A stretch of DNA of 64,000 nt from Diploptera punctata (lineage: Eukaryota > Arthropoda > Insecta > Blattodea > Blaberidae), in NCBI GenBank assembly GCA_030220185.1, contig JASPKZ010003844.1, positions 426,001 through 490,000 on the forward strand, in the 5' to 3' direction. The stretch's first letter is position 1. Each line of letters starts with the position of its first letter. Of this stretch, positions 10,350 through 21,049 are shown piece by piece. The translations under genes were made by a program, and so were the position numbers. A model generated the notes under the pieces. It saw nothing but the letters and a program-made list of their open reading frames with translations. It was not told where the DNA came from and did not search any database.

Positions 10350-10463
10350 AAGTAGATAAATAATTTAATACTATAAAAATATTTAGTGGATAAATTTCTT
10401 CTTCTTCATCCAACCAACTCTTATGCCTATATGCGTAAATTTAATATATATATATTCATCCAT

Positions 10464-10780
10464 AGTAATTCTGCCCGAAGGCAGATCCTTCACTTCAATC
10501 ATAGCATTTTCATGCTATGGTTGCAGCTTTACTAGGGAATTGTAGGTGTGGTAGCTTCCCGTTGCTTTCCACACCGGTGAAGAATGATGATAATGATAAG
10601 GATGATGATGCCCATATGATTTAGGGGACCGTTTGGGCCTTAAAATTCTTCTGACATTTGTCTTACAGGCGAGGAAAAACCCCGATAAAAACCTCACCCA
10701 AAAAACTGCCCCGACCGGGGATCGAACCCGGGCCCGCTGCGTGACAAGGCAGCACGCTACCTCGAGACCACAGCGGTGGA
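10464..10780 (-). mobile_element. SINE-A (long body), minus copy
   Basis: Right end shows the head (plus-strand reading ctcgagaccacagcggtgga, ending about 10780) and the B box (ggggatcgaacccggg, 10716-10731). The left part is the long body with cgaaggcagatccttcactt and actagggaattgtagg. It sits between TA-rich flanks, so the target duplication cannot be called with certainty. Confidence 0.9.
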
Positions 10781-10800
10781 TATATATATATATTTTTTTT

Positions 10801-10893
10801 TCTATCCAAAATTAAATTTATGCGTTAAATATTTTTATAGTGTTAAATTATTTATATACTTTAATTTATGATTTATTCTTTAATATCTTACTT
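10801..10893. repeat. 90-bp AT-rich direct repeat, right copy
   Basis: Second copy of the 10260-10349 unit. Possibly a duplicated remnant of an older AT-rich element into which SINE-A inserted. Confidence 0.6.
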
Positions 10894-10902
10894 TACATCT
10901 GA

Positions 10903-10955
10903 GATGTCAGTCGTCCTCAACAAAATAAACTTCCATTAAACTATTGAAGGCCTTT
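10903..10955 (+). repeat. Scrap of the 55.1-kb foldback family
   Basis: Contains gtcagtcgtcctcaac, aaacttc and gaaggcctttca in the order and spacing seen at 55167-55234, with several changes and missing segments. Confidence 0.55.
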
Positions 10956-11650
10956 CAGAATGTGTAGCAGGTGGTTAGGTGCTCTTGATTTATTTGAGGC
11001 TGACTACATATCGGTGCAGTTTTACTATTTTAACTTTTTATCAAAGTTCTTGTTCAATTATTCAATGTGTTTTGATATCCTAACACTTTTGAATAATTCC
11101 ACATGTATCCGAATCCATTGCAAATAAATTACTTTTTAATAGAACGAGCCATTGACCTGCGCCTTGATCACTCTCAGCATTACGGCAGACTGAATAAACC
11201 AACGGAACGAGAGCGGTTAGACAGGGCGCTTAATAAAGCACTGAGCTAACAAAACTAAGGGAATTCGTGCCATAAAGCAAAGGAGAATCTGAGTAAACAA
11301 GGAAAATTTACGCTAGCAAATGCTCAGAAATCGTTGATTCAAAATGATTACACACAGTCTGTGTACAATTAAAATAGTGACGGCGGTAGTTTTGCAACAG
11401 AGAACATTGGTTTAATTTTTAATATTTAAAATAAAGGAACAGAACAATCAATCAGTAGAAATTATTTATGTTTGTGACAAATTATACAATAGTATACAAT
11501 AGTATACAATAATAACTTACCGTTATGCATGGTTTGTTTTCACTGCAATTCGGCTCATTTAATAAGCTGGCATAAGATATTCAGTTTAGCCAATTTAAGG
11601 GTTAACAGGAATTGCGAATGATTCTACAGATATAGAAAACATTTATAATC
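10956..11650. other. No recognised gene; old dispersed repeat suspected
   Basis: The part at about 11475-11585 (acaataataac, ctggcataag-type text) has weak order-preserving similarity to about 19330-19430. No coding signal. Confidence 0.35.
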
Positions 11651-11658
11651 TGATATAA

Positions 11659-11705
11659 TACTACTACTACTACTACTACTAAAATAATAATAATAATAAT
11701 AATAA
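11659..11705. repeat. (CTA)n and (AAT)n microsatellites
   Basis: Seven or so CTA units followed at once by about seven AAT units. Confidence 0.95.
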
Positions 11706-11802
11706 GTACTATTTTTAATAATTATATAACAGTAAAAAATAATAACAATAATAATACAATAAAAATAAAACGTAGTTTTGATTTTCATATTTATTATATA
11801 AT

Positions 11803-11850
11803 TCAGTGACAGCTGTTTCGGTACACTGTACCTTCTTCAGACATGTTAAC
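11803..11850 (-). ncRNA. Hammerhead ribozyme motif of PLE2 (minus copy)
   Basis: Minus strand: CTGAAGA (11840-11834), one extra A, stem II GGTAC-AGT-GTACC, GAAA (11819-11816), palindrome ACAGCTGT, then C giving the triplet GUC (11810-11808). Same layout as PLE1 with different stem sequences, i.e. covariation. Confidence 0.8.
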
Positions 11851-11921
11851 AAATTATGAATTGTGTTCCAACTGATCTAAGCAACAATACAACAATATTT
11901 ATTTAAATTTTTTAATTTAAC

Positions 11922-12202
11922 AAAGGGGATTCATTCAAATCAAGTTGAGAATTTAACAGTTTGTTACTACTTTTAAATTTATTAATTTATACAGCCTCCA
12001 AAAGATCTAACTTCTTACCCTTATCACAAACATGTAAAATTTCAAAATTTGGATCGAAACAATGATTAAATTGGAATATGTGGTTAGCATATTTCGAATA
12101 TTCTAAATTTCTGTTATATGCTTTCATGTGTTCCTTTATCCGAGAGATAAAAGGTCTACCAGTTTGTCCTATATAGACATTGTCACATGTGCCACACTTC
12201 AA
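11922..12202 (-). pseudogene. PLE2 GIY-YIG endonuclease C-terminal fragment
   Basis: Frame begins MKCGTCDNVYIGQTGRPF: a CxxC pair, then VYIGQTGR, the YIG half of the GIY-YIG nuclease, followed by the conserved IKEHMKAY and HIFQFNHCFD. It ends KGKKLDLLEAV and a stop at 11987, whereas the plus copy reads on from the same text to LNESPLLN, so this copy has an early stop. The RT is absent by 5' truncation. Confidence 0.85.
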
Positions 12203-12277
12203 TTTATATACACCTGATAATTTTTATTTTTTTATTTCCGTTTTATTGTTTTTTATTATATTTTGTAAAGTATTATT

Positions 12278-12553
12278 AGTTAAGGGCAAGAAGTTAGATC
12301 TTTTGGAGGCTGTAGAAATTAATAAATTTAAAAGTAGTAACAAACTGTTAAATTCTCAACTTGATTTGAATGAATCCCCTTTGTTAAATTAAAAAAAATA
12401 AATATTGTTGTATTGTTGCTTAGATCAGTTGGAACACAATTCATAATTTGTTAGTTAACATGTTAACATGTCTGAAGAAGGTACAGTGTACCGAAACAGC
12501 TGTCACTAAATTATATAATAAATATGAAAATCAAATAAAACTACGTTTCATTT
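12278..12553 (+). mobile_element. Penelope-like element PLE2, 3' end, plus copy
   Basis: Starts inside the GIY-YIG tail with KGKKLDLLEAVEINKFKSSN and continues LLNSQLDLNESPLL to a stop at 12390, then a hammerhead motif (12466-12510) and the element end near 12553. About 50 bp of unrelated AT-rich DNA (12230-12277) separates it from the minus copy. Confidence 0.85.
12466..12510 (+). ncRNA. Hammerhead ribozyme motif of PLE2 (plus copy)
   Basis: CTGAAGA (12472-12478), stem II GGTAC/GTACC around AGT (12480-12492), GAAA (12493-12496), palindrome ACAGCTGT (12496-12503), C12504. GT before the core can pair with AC after the cleavage site. Confidence 0.8.
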
Positions 12554-13190
12554 TTATTTAATTAATAAATATGGATTTTCATCAAGTAAACACCAACTCA
12601 ATTGATTAAATAATAATACATATTAATAATAAAGTAATGACTTACAGGAATCTTAAAAATTCATATAGAGATATATTTTGTAGTGTTAAACTGTGGCATG
12701 GAAGTTCTAAACCATCTATGAACTGTCCTTCTCCGACGAGTTTAGCGCTGGGAGGTAGGGTATTCTTGCCATTTGTTTTACTACTCTTGCAGGTAGTTTC
12801 TTTTGTTTCTACAGCCGAGCCGAAGGGAAATATTATTCATTCACAAATATGCAGTTTTCAGTTTGCGGTTTTCTGTGACTGTCTTTTGTAAATAGGGCGA
12901 ATGTTTTCAATACTTCCTGACTGGCGTTGTCATCCAGTATCCATCCCACATCGCATTCCTTTGAGTGCTAAACTCGTCGGAGGAGTTTGAATGAAATATT
13001 AATTTTGTACTTCAAAGTAATCAATGCACCAAGAAGAATGTATCTCAATATCGGTTAATCACTAGGTCTTTTAATATGTAGTTCATATTTCTGCCCAATA
13101 ATGACATGGATTATGTCCTGCATCCAAAAACTGTCAGTTTTCGTACAATAAACTAAATATATGATTTTGATATTTTGTTAGTTTCGGACT
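12554..13190. other. No recognised gene
   Basis: A pair of about 20-bp inverted repeats (ccgacgagtttagcgct at 12736 and its complement at 12967) is the only structure. The 84-aa frame at 12637-12891 has no family features I know. Confidence 0.4.
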
Positions 13191-13199
13191 TCTATACTA

Positions 13200-13700
13200 C
13201 AATTAGTTGCCTAATATGTATTTCTTCTTCTTCTTTCATTCAATGTAGACGACGTTCTGTTCCTCTTCAATGTATTGCCTTAATTATATCTTTCCATCTT
13301 TTCTTTGGGCGTCCAATATTTATTTTCCCAGTCGATAATTTATCCCTAGCTATTTTAACTATTCTGTCGTTTGACATTCTATTTATATGTTCATTCCTTT
13401 ATTTCCTTCTATTATTTATCCAATTTGAAATTTGTTCTATTTGTAAATTTTCTCTTATCTTATCGCTTCTAATATGATCTCTTAATGTTATGTTTTACTA
13501 TTGTTCGCAGAGCTTTCATTTAACATGCTTCTAGTAGGCGAAGTGCATAACTTGTTTCTAGTCTAGTTTCTGCTGTATATGTACAAAGTGGTCTGATTAC
13601 CGATTTATAGGCCTATGTATTTCTGCCAGAACAAAGTATTTTTTCTTTCAATAACCCTAAAAATTATCCTGTCTTCCGTTTATTTTCTTTAACGTTCAAT
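13200..13700 (-). mobile_element. LINE C-terminal tail, decayed
   Basis: Minus strand, joined frames: RDHIRSDKIRENLQIEQISN, then NEHINRMSNDRIVKIARDKL and GRPKKRWKDIIKAIH, ending in a GAAGAAGAAGAA 3' end at 13220. This is the usual C-terminal pattern (helical region, HxxRM, GRPxxRW) of non-LTR elements in this window. Stop codons are present. Confidence 0.75.
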
Positions 13701-13889
13701 TAAATTGAATTATTTTCCTCCCCCTATATATTAGTTTGGTTATATTGAGGAATCTACCGAAGTTTGACTTTCTATTAAAAGTGCAAAGCTAGTTGGAGTA
13801 GTATTTTGTCTATTGACACTCTTTAACAACTAAGGACATTGGCGTCGCCATTCAAATATGGGTGTGAAATTACGTACAATTTTTTTTTT
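13701..13889. other. No recognised feature
   Basis: Short AT-rich stretch. Confidence 0.4.
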
Positions 13890-14060
13890 CATTGGTCTCT
13901 TATTTCCGATTGGATGTTATTTTACGTGCCATAAATCTATAACACGTGACCGACAACTTTACTTCCGAAGAAAGCTATACTCAGCATTTTAGGCCCTTAA
14001 AAGTTAATCAATTCCGGACCGGTTTCAACCCGTGAGCCTTGTAACCAGAAGAGAGCAAGG
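13890..14060 (-). mobile_element. SINE-C-like repeat, minus copy
   Basis: Plus-strand strings ttttacgtgccataaatcta, cttccgaagaaag and ggtttcaacccgtgag correspond in reverse order to 49885-50034. The last string contains a B-box-like sequence (gggttgaaacc on the minus strand). The head is poorly preserved. Confidence 0.6.
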
Positions 14061-14640
14061 TAAATGCAAGATTACTAGACAAGAGTTTAAAGCTGATCGA
14101 AAACCTAAACTAGGGTTCACATAAAATTGGAAGAGACATGCCTCTAAACCCGATTACCTTGAAGTATCCTACTCAAATAGCAATGCAATTCAATTATTAA
14201 GAACTTTTCCTCAATAAGCTTTACTACAGCAATGTAATTATGCCTTTTTTGATTACAGTAGGGAATACTCATGCATGACTTAACAGGATTCCTAATCAAA
14301 GTTGATTTGTATAAAGCTGATTCACGGGATTGGTTGACAGAATTCTGGTAAGAGAAATTGCGCCTTTGAAATCAGCAATATTCTAATTCGTATTTAAGCT
14401 CGCAACGAACATCGTATTTTATTTCGTTCTTTTTTACAACAGAAAATATCAATTTTGAAAAGATTATATGGATGTTCATTTAGCTGAAAATGACAAATAG
14501 ACGATTTTTTAAAATTTAAAATCTGTTACACATCTATGAATAAACATCTATGACTTTACCTGTTATTCGTAGATCTGTAGCAGATTTGAAGTTGATAAAT
14601 GAGAATCCATGTAAATATGCCAACACTATAATCGGGAGTT
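14061..14640. other. No recognised feature
   Basis: AT-rich, no shared repeats seen. Confidence 0.4.
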
Positions 14641-14649
14641 GTATGCATT

Positions 14650-14870
14650 ATTCAAATATATGTGGAAATTAGTAAATTCATTAAATTAACCAGTCTACGA
14701 TGGGCAGGGCTTGTAAGAAGAAGGGAAGAGTCAGAAATATGTAAAAGGATATGGTCCACTCAACCAGAGGGTAGAAGAAAAAGAGGAAGACCGAAACTAC
14801 GATGGAAGGATGAGGTGGATGGAGATGCTAGAGAGTTGGATTGAGAAATTAGTGGAGAGAGGCTATTTTA
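14650..14870 (+). mobile_element. LINE C-terminal tail
   Basis: Frame 14662-14844: SLRWAGLVRRREESEICKRI followed by QPEGRRKRGRPKLRWKDEV and DGDAREL. After a premature TGA it continues as WREAILEN-type text. GRPxxRW and the following acidic segment are typical for the end of a non-LTR ORF2. Confidence 0.8.
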
Positions 14871-15451
14871 GAAAATGAGTGTTCCATTGTTTTCAAAATT
14901 AAGCAACTTGTTATTGAATATTATAATAAAAGGGAATTTTGATAACCCATAAACACGCATCTTTGATGTAATGTCATCAAAGGTTACGAATCACGGTTAC
15001 AAAGATTTCCTGATATTATAATAGGCCTATACTGTAAAGGTAAGAAAGAAGGCATACATTTGAAAATTGAGAAATTGATAACAAGGTTATTATATAAATT
15101 TTAAAATGTGCCAAAGAAGTAACTGATTTTTCGTTTACTCATAAATTGAACAAATATAACTTTTACCTTTTTTTAAGGATACAATATGATAGGGAACTTG
15201 ATTCTAAAGATACGAAACACGCTATATTTTTAATTTCTGGAAATGTATATTTATCTTAGCTTAATGTTTATTTATATAAATATTTATCTCAAAATAATTT
15301 TAATCTTAGGATATATAAATGTATATTTATCCAGAATGACTGAGAATTAAGTGGAAGATTGTAAATATTTTTAGGGAATTAAACTCTCTTCTACTAGAAG
15401 GAGTATTGCATTAAAAAAATGATAACGCCAGTATAGTATAGCTAACATAGA
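14864..15451 (+). repeat. 590-bp dispersed repeat, left copy
   Basis: Reverse complement of 20066-20652 along its whole length with few differences (for example gccagtatagtatagctaac at 15430 against the mirrored text at 20070). Lacks coding potential. Its outer edge coincides with the end of the LINE tail, so it could be that LINE's 3' untranslated region or an element inserted there. Confidence 0.85.
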
Positions 15452-15833
15452 GAGTGTTTTGTGATGATACAAAATTCCAGCATATGAGGGAGAATGGCAA
15501 ATTCTATCCATTTGAGAATGCCGTTCTGAAAACGGCTGATTTGTTTTGTTATAAACCGAACTGTTTGGTATGCCTATGAAAGTGGAAACTCTTTTATTAA
15601 TTATATTTTTGAAATCATCCCCTAACTCGATAAATAACTTCTATATTATCTTTTTTTTCCCCCTTCTGATAACTCATAGTTCTATCATTCCAAGTTGCTA
15701 AAATAACACAATTTGCCTTTTCATTATAGGCCTATTTACAATTGTATTGATATTTCCCCAACATAACCGCACTAACACTTTCTTTTCATACGTCGTCACT
15801 TAACGCGATTTCCAACTTGTAAGTAGTACATAT
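15452..15833. other. No recognised feature
   Basis: AT-rich stretch with no frame or repeat recognised. Confidence 0.4.
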
Positions 15834-16536
15834 GAGGACTCAATATAAATTTACAGAAAACAGAATATATGTGTTTGGGAAAAGATGTGGATGACCTCAT
15901 ACTTGAAACAGGGAAAATAAAAAAAAATGTGAATTTTTTTTAATACCTTGGGTCAATAATTACAATAATTACAAGTTCAGGTACCTGTGAGAGAGATGTA
16001 CAGACTAAAACTGAAATGGCAAAAAATGCAACTAAGACATTACATGGAATAATTTGGAACAAAAATATGACAAAGAAAACTAAAATGAAAATTTATAAGA
16101 GCATAATACAGAATATTTTGTCGTATGGTAGTGAAACTTGGTCTTTGACGGAATTACAAAAGAATAAAATTAGAACAGTTGAGTTTGATTATTTTAGAAG
16201 AAGCCTCCAAAAAACAAGACAGGATAAAATAAGAAATGAATTCCTTTGGAGAGAAATGAATGTCACCACGTCGGTTGTTAAGAGGATTGAAAATCAAACG
16301 CTTAAATGGTATGGCCATGTACAAAGAATGGACAATGAAAGATGGCCAAAAAAATATATACCAGTGGTCACCCCCTGGAAGAAATAAACGTGGCAGACCA
16401 AGATGGAAATGGAAAACCTACGTCAGAACTATAATGGATGATAGGAATTTGGAAGAGGAAGATTAGAATGATATAGATAAATGGAAACTGAAGACGGCAA
16501 ACCTATAAGTGGGGGAAAGCCGAAGAAGAAGAAGTG
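15834..16536 (+). mobile_element. LINE, 5'-truncated, with target duplication
   Basis: Joined frames read YLGSIIT, MAKNATKTLHGIIWNKNMTK, ILSYGSETWSLTELQ, RIENQTLKWYGHVQRMDNER, then a one-base shift and KRGRPRWKWKTYV. The 3' end is GAAGAAGAAG. The string gtacatat (longer with one mismatch: agtRgtacatat) flanks it at 15826-15833 and 16537-16544. It holds the thumb-to-tail part of a non-LTR reverse transcriptase; catalytic motifs are absent by truncation. Confidence 0.85.
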
Positions 16537-16544
16537 GTACATAT

Positions 16545-17092
16545 ACATATATTTTCATTAGTGTGTGTTTGAAATGTAAATTGTTTAAGGTTATAAAGTT
16601 TTTATTAACTCTTAATTGGCAATGTATCCTATAAGATGTAACAATTGGTTTAATTTATTTAATATTATTAATAAAGCAGAAGGAAACGGACGAATAGAAA
16701 AAGGAAGACTAGCATATCACTTTCAGCAGAAATAATTGGATTTCTGAAATCACTGCTTCCTCCTCTGGGAATACAAGGATCAAATGCCGAGAACATCGAT
16801 GAAACCGACTGTGACAGCAGCAAATCAGACTACCGGGCTAGATTACTTATACTATAGTCTACAGTTTTATTTTTCTAATACGTGTTAGTGGCTACTATTC
16901 ATAATTTCGAAATAATAATAAAATGACTTATTCATCGTCTTAAAATGTCTGTGATTTAGCAGAAAGCATTCAGTTTTCCTAATGTTAAAACATTTTACGT
17001 AGTGTGTATAATTTAAATAAATTTTAAACGAATCATTATAATCTTCATTATTTACATTTATATTAAAGTTTTAATCATATAATTAGACTTAC

Positions 17093-17095
<3 letters not shown>
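16545..17095. other. No recognised feature
   Basis: AT-rich; ends in the following ATT microsatellite. Confidence 0.4.

Positions 17096-17096
<1 letters not shown>

Positions 17097-17157
<61 letters not shown>
17097..17157. repeat. (TTA)n microsatellite
   Basis: About 20 uninterrupted units, immediately before the LINE at 17160. Confidence 0.97.
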
Positions 17158-17159
<2 letters not shown>

Positions 17160-17905
17160 TGAAAATTGATTCAAGAATATAATGAATGGAGACTAAAGGT
17201 GAATATGGAAAAAAACCAAGTATATGGCCACAGGAGACATTCACCAAGATTTGATACTGGAAGATGAAATGGGGGTAATTAAACACACAGAGGAATACAA
17301 ATATTTTGGAGTAAAAAATACAGAAGATGGGAAGCAGAAAAAGAAAATAAGATCAAAGATAAACCCAGGAAAATATGTAACATCTGCCCTGAATGGAATA
17401 TTATGGGATGAATATATAAAAAGTGAAACTAAAGTTAGCATATTTAAAAACAATACTTAGGAGTATTATGACTTATGTTTCAGAGGTTTGGACTATAAAT
17501 TATCAGATGAAAAGAAAATTAATGGTAGCAGAAATTGACTAATGGAGAAGATCTGCTAGGATATCAAGGAGAGAGAAAATTAGAAATGAAATTATAAAAG
17601 AGAACATGAATGTACAAAACTCAATTTTAGAATTTATCCAAGAAAAGCAACTAAAATGGTACGGGCCTATTAAGCGAATGGAGCATGAAAGACTACCAAA
17701 AAAAGATAATGGAATGGACACCATCAGGAACGAGAAGGAAAGGACGAGCAAATCTCACGTGGATACAAGAGATTGGAGAAACTTTGAAGGACTGGGAAAT
17801 AGAGGAAAAAATGTGTTATAATAGAGACGAATGGAGGAAAATTATAAAGCGAAATTGAAGCAAATCATTGGTGCAGGAAAAATGTATCAACATTGTTAAA
17901 ACTGG
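17160..17905 (+). mobile_element. LINE-B, 5'-truncated
   Basis: Joined frames: NEWRLKVNMEKTKYMATGDI, EYKYFGVKNTEDGKQKKKIR, SALNGILWDEYIKSETKVS, then after stops FIQEKQLKWYGPIKRMEHER, and further KDWEIEEKMCYNRDEWRKII. The same element in inverse orientation is at 28073-28740, including the 3' untranslated text caaatcattggtgcaggaaa. It is bounded by TTA microsatellites on both sides. Non-functional. Confidence 0.85.
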
Positions 17906-17918
17906 AAATACATATATA

Positions 17919-17985
<67 letters not shown>
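17919..17985. repeat. (TTA)n microsatellite
   Basis: About 22 TTA units at the 3' end of LINE-B; possibly the LINE tail that expanded. Confidence 0.97.
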
Positions 17986-17987
<2 letters not shown>

Positions 17988-17989
17988 TT

Positions 17990-18349
17990 TCCAAATGCAT
18001 AGGTACATCTATGATTATAGATTAATTTATTTTTCAAATTATCTCACATATAATCTGTGTATGTTAAGATCAGTCATTAACTAATTCTTTGCATATAACA
18101 ACTAAAGACACTTCCATCAGTTATGCAGACCCAGATATTTTTATACTCTTCAAATTGTTAATATTACACATGCAGATGGATTTGGGGCCCAAACACAGAG
18201 TTCCAGATTTTTACTGATATATATATTTTTTTTCGTGTTCTGGATCACTGTGCATGTAATAAACCAGTAGGCCTATACTTTTACACATAACTTATCTTTT
18301 ACCGTATGCTAAAGATTATTTTCAATCCTCTATTCGTGTCCTTCCTAAC
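17990..18349. other. No recognised feature
   Basis: AT-rich stretch without recognised content. Confidence 0.4.
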
Positions 18350-18665
18350 GCCAGATCGAGAGATGAGATTAGATGAAACCTCTATTATTGAATGGATATA
18401 CACGAATGCCGCTTGACTAGGCCTGTCGCACCATCATAGGAGCAGATTAAATTTGATGAAATAAAACGAATGAGATGAGTATGAAGAAATGGTGGAATTA
18501 ATTTTCAACAGTAGAAAACGAGTGAAACCCCGAGAAAAGTCTGTCTGCCCTGGCTCCAATCCATCCACCAAGAACTCCACATGGGGTAACCAAGATACGA
18601 ACTTGGGACCCAGATGTGAAGGTCATGCAACTAATCCTTTGCGCCTTGGAGTCGCCTATTTTAAA
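18350..18665 (-). mobile_element. Possible SINE (SINE-D), minus orientation
   Basis: On the minus strand ggcgactccaaggcgcaaag (A-box-like) is followed about 45 bp later by ccaagttcgtatcttgg, close to a B box (GGTTCRANYCC). More GC-rich than its surroundings. No second copy in this window, so the call is weak. Confidence 0.4.
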
Positions 18666-19535
18666 GTAGCCCTGTGCAAGGTAGTAATTAAGTAGATTTC
18701 TTCGCTGAACTGATTCTAGGTTTTCTAGTTTTTTTGTTAACGATCCTGGTATATTACAATTGTTTGATTACTTCCTTGTTTACTGAACGATTCGATTGTT
18801 TCCAGAGTTTTAACGTGGACGTTGCATTAACCATAATGCAATATATTTTTCTAGGTTAGGGGGGGCAAGTTACGTATACACCGTATTATTTTACATCTTA
18901 TTAAATCATATTTTACATGAACACATTTTATCGCTGTCCATTTTCAAAAATTACAATGATGTACAGATTATTTTCGACAAACACAGAACTAAAAAAGTAA
19001 ATAGTTCACTAGCACATCGTTCGCCGCAGAGAACTATGGAACAGATTTCAGTGAGGGAATATACTTAATTACCGATTTCAAATTTCGTTTTCTTGAAATG
19101 TGACAAAGTGGATATGGTCCATTTTAATACTCAAGGGCTCATATATACAGCCATTGAAAGAATTGATGGCGCACAGATAACTTTCAACGAAGTCATTGCG
19201 CATGATCAGAGGTCAGCTACTTGGTTAACCCTTAAATTAAAAATGTATCTTATTGGATACATTGATTTCATCTATTTAATATTATTTTTAGATCCATATA
19301 AAAACAAACGAGTAAAAATTACTTAAATTTATGTCAAATTACGCAATAATGTATAATAATAACACAGTTTAACATGAATTTATTTTCCTTGCGGTCCGGA
19401 ACATTTAAATAACTGGCACGAGAAAATATTGTACTGACAATTCAAACCCAATAATCCTATAGGGTTAAATAGAAATATTGATAAAATTCCCTTTCATCCT
19501 TACTTTTCCATTAAAGACACTTTCGGATTCTTAAT
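18666..19535. other. No recognised gene
   Basis: The 77-aa frame at 19093-19326 has no family signature. Weak similarity of 19330-19430 to 11475-11585 suggests an old repeat. Confidence 0.35.
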
Positions 19536-19568
19536 TTAGCTCAGGATAGGGATGTCCGTGCGGCCATT
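19536..19568 (+). mobile_element. LINE-A scrap with internal deletion
   Basis: ttagctcaggatagggatgt joined directly to ccgtgcggccat: both are strings from the LINE-A tail (compare 22068-22112) with the 14 bp between them missing. Confidence 0.65.
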
Positions 19569-19953
19569 CTCTCTCTCTCTCTCTCGTCCTTATTTCAATT
19601 CGTTTTCTTTTATTTTATTTAGAGCATTTACCGCACTACTCATTTACGTGAAATTATTTTTCCTTATATTACACACAACCAAATAGAACGGATTTTAGTT
19701 TTTCAAATAGTTGTGAAATATCAAAAAAATACAACATGGAAATATCCTCACAAAAATAAAAAAAACAATGGCCTTCAAGGGTGCTCATCCAGTTCGGTCA
19801 AAGATAATATTAGAAAATAAACCAATAGAACAAGTAGTAACATATAACTTCCTAGGTTGCGAAATATCATACACAGCAGAAACAGTTATAAATAAACGTA
19901 AATGAGTAGTGCGGTAAATGCTCTAAATAAAATAAAAGAAAAAGAATTGAAAT

Positions 19954-19980
<27 letters not shown>
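19569..19980. repeat. Inverted repeat with 80-bp arms around a LINE fragment
   Basis: Arms 19569-19650 and 19897-19980 are near-perfect reverse complements (gcatttaccgcactactcat and its mirror), each ending outward in a CT or GA run. The 245-bp centre encodes, in frame, MAFKGAHPVRSKIILENKPI followed by EQVVTYNFLGCEISYTAE, a recognisable pre-tail segment of a LINE reverse transcriptase on the plus strand. Confidence 0.8.
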
Positions 19981-19999
<19 letters not shown>

Positions 20000-20006
20000 G
20001 AGAGAG

Positions 20007-20065
<59 letters not shown>
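19948..20065. repeat. (GA)n microsatellite with GATA interruptions
   Basis: About 115 bp of GA with a GATA-rich middle. Confidence 0.97.
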
Positions 20066-20067
<2 letters not shown>

Positions 20068-20652
20068 ATGTTAGCTATACTATACTGGCGTTATCATTTT
20101 TTTAATGCAATACTCCTTCTAGTAGAAGAGAGTTTAATTCCCTAAAAATATTTAATATCTTCCACTTAATTCTCAGTCATTCTGGATAAATATACATTTA
20201 TATAGCCTAAGATTAAAATTATTTTCAGATAAATATTTATATAAATAAACATTAAGCTAAGATAAATATACATTTCCAGAAATTAAAAATATAGCGTGTT
20301 TTGTATCTTTAGAATCAAGTTCCCTATCATATTGTATCCTTAAAAAAAGGTAAAAGTTATATTTGTTCAATTTATGAGTAAACGAAAAATCAGTTACTTC
20401 TTTGGCATATTTTAAAATTTATATAATAACCTTGTTATCAATTTCTCAATTTTCAAATGTATGCCTTCTTTCTTACCTTTACAGTATAGGCCTATTATAA
20501 TATCAGGAAATCTTTGTAACCGTGATTCGTAATCTTTGATGACATTACATCAAAGATGCGTGTTATGGGTTATCAAAATTCCCTTTTATTATAATATTCA
20601 ATAACAAGTTGCTTAATTTTGAAAACAATGGAACACTCATTTTCTAAAATAA
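20066..20652 (-). repeat. 590-bp dispersed repeat, right (inverted) copy
   Basis: Inverted partner of 14864-15451. It starts directly after the GA microsatellite and ends at ctaaaataa, after which similarity stops. Confidence 0.85.
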
Positions 20653-21025
20653 ATAGAACAAAAGATAACGTTGATGCTGGGACACTTTAACAATATAACG
20701 TGTTTAACTAGCCAACACTTGAATTGGAAAAGATAATTGTGCTATTTTACCAGCAGTACAATAGACCCACATCATTAGAATAGACAAATATTAGTCTGAT
20801 GTGTGAATTGAGCTGGATAGCTATCTTCTTTATGTCGAACAAATTATAATGTCTGATTAGGAGACATAATTCAATGTATACTCGTACTCATATAGCTGTC
20901 TTGATCTTTTCAGGTTTATTTCGTTGATTAAACATAATATATTCAATTACTGTATATTGTGTAATTTAAGACATATTTAATGATTTTTACTTGTTCATTT
21001 TTATATTGCTTTATTAAATCTATGT
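20653..21025. other. No recognised feature
   Basis: AT-rich stretch. Confidence 0.4.
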
Positions 21026-21049
21026 TTTATATATATATATATATATATA
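21026..21049. repeat. (TA)n microsatellite
   Basis: About 11 TA units. Confidence 0.9.

Larger units (their letters stand above)
11766..12230 (-). mobile_element. Penelope-like element PLE2, 3' end, minus copy
   Basis: Reading leftwards: GIY-YIG coding part (12202-11987), a short 3' region, a hammerhead motif (11850-11803), and an end at about 11766. Its last 250 bp are repeated inverted at 12278-12553, so two 5'-truncated PLE2 ends face each other head to head, as in PLE1. Confidence 0.85.

Noticed and set aside
12730..12990. 20-bp inverted repeats (ccgacgagtttagcgct) as a MITE
   Set aside because: Short arms, 210 bp apart, no target duplication, no second copy.
17816..18037. Poly-Asn and poly-Tyr frames over microsatellites
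   Set aside because: Translation of TTA/AAT repeats only.
19093..19326. 77-aa frame as a gene
   Set aside because: No recognised family, AT-rich second half, no supporting context.
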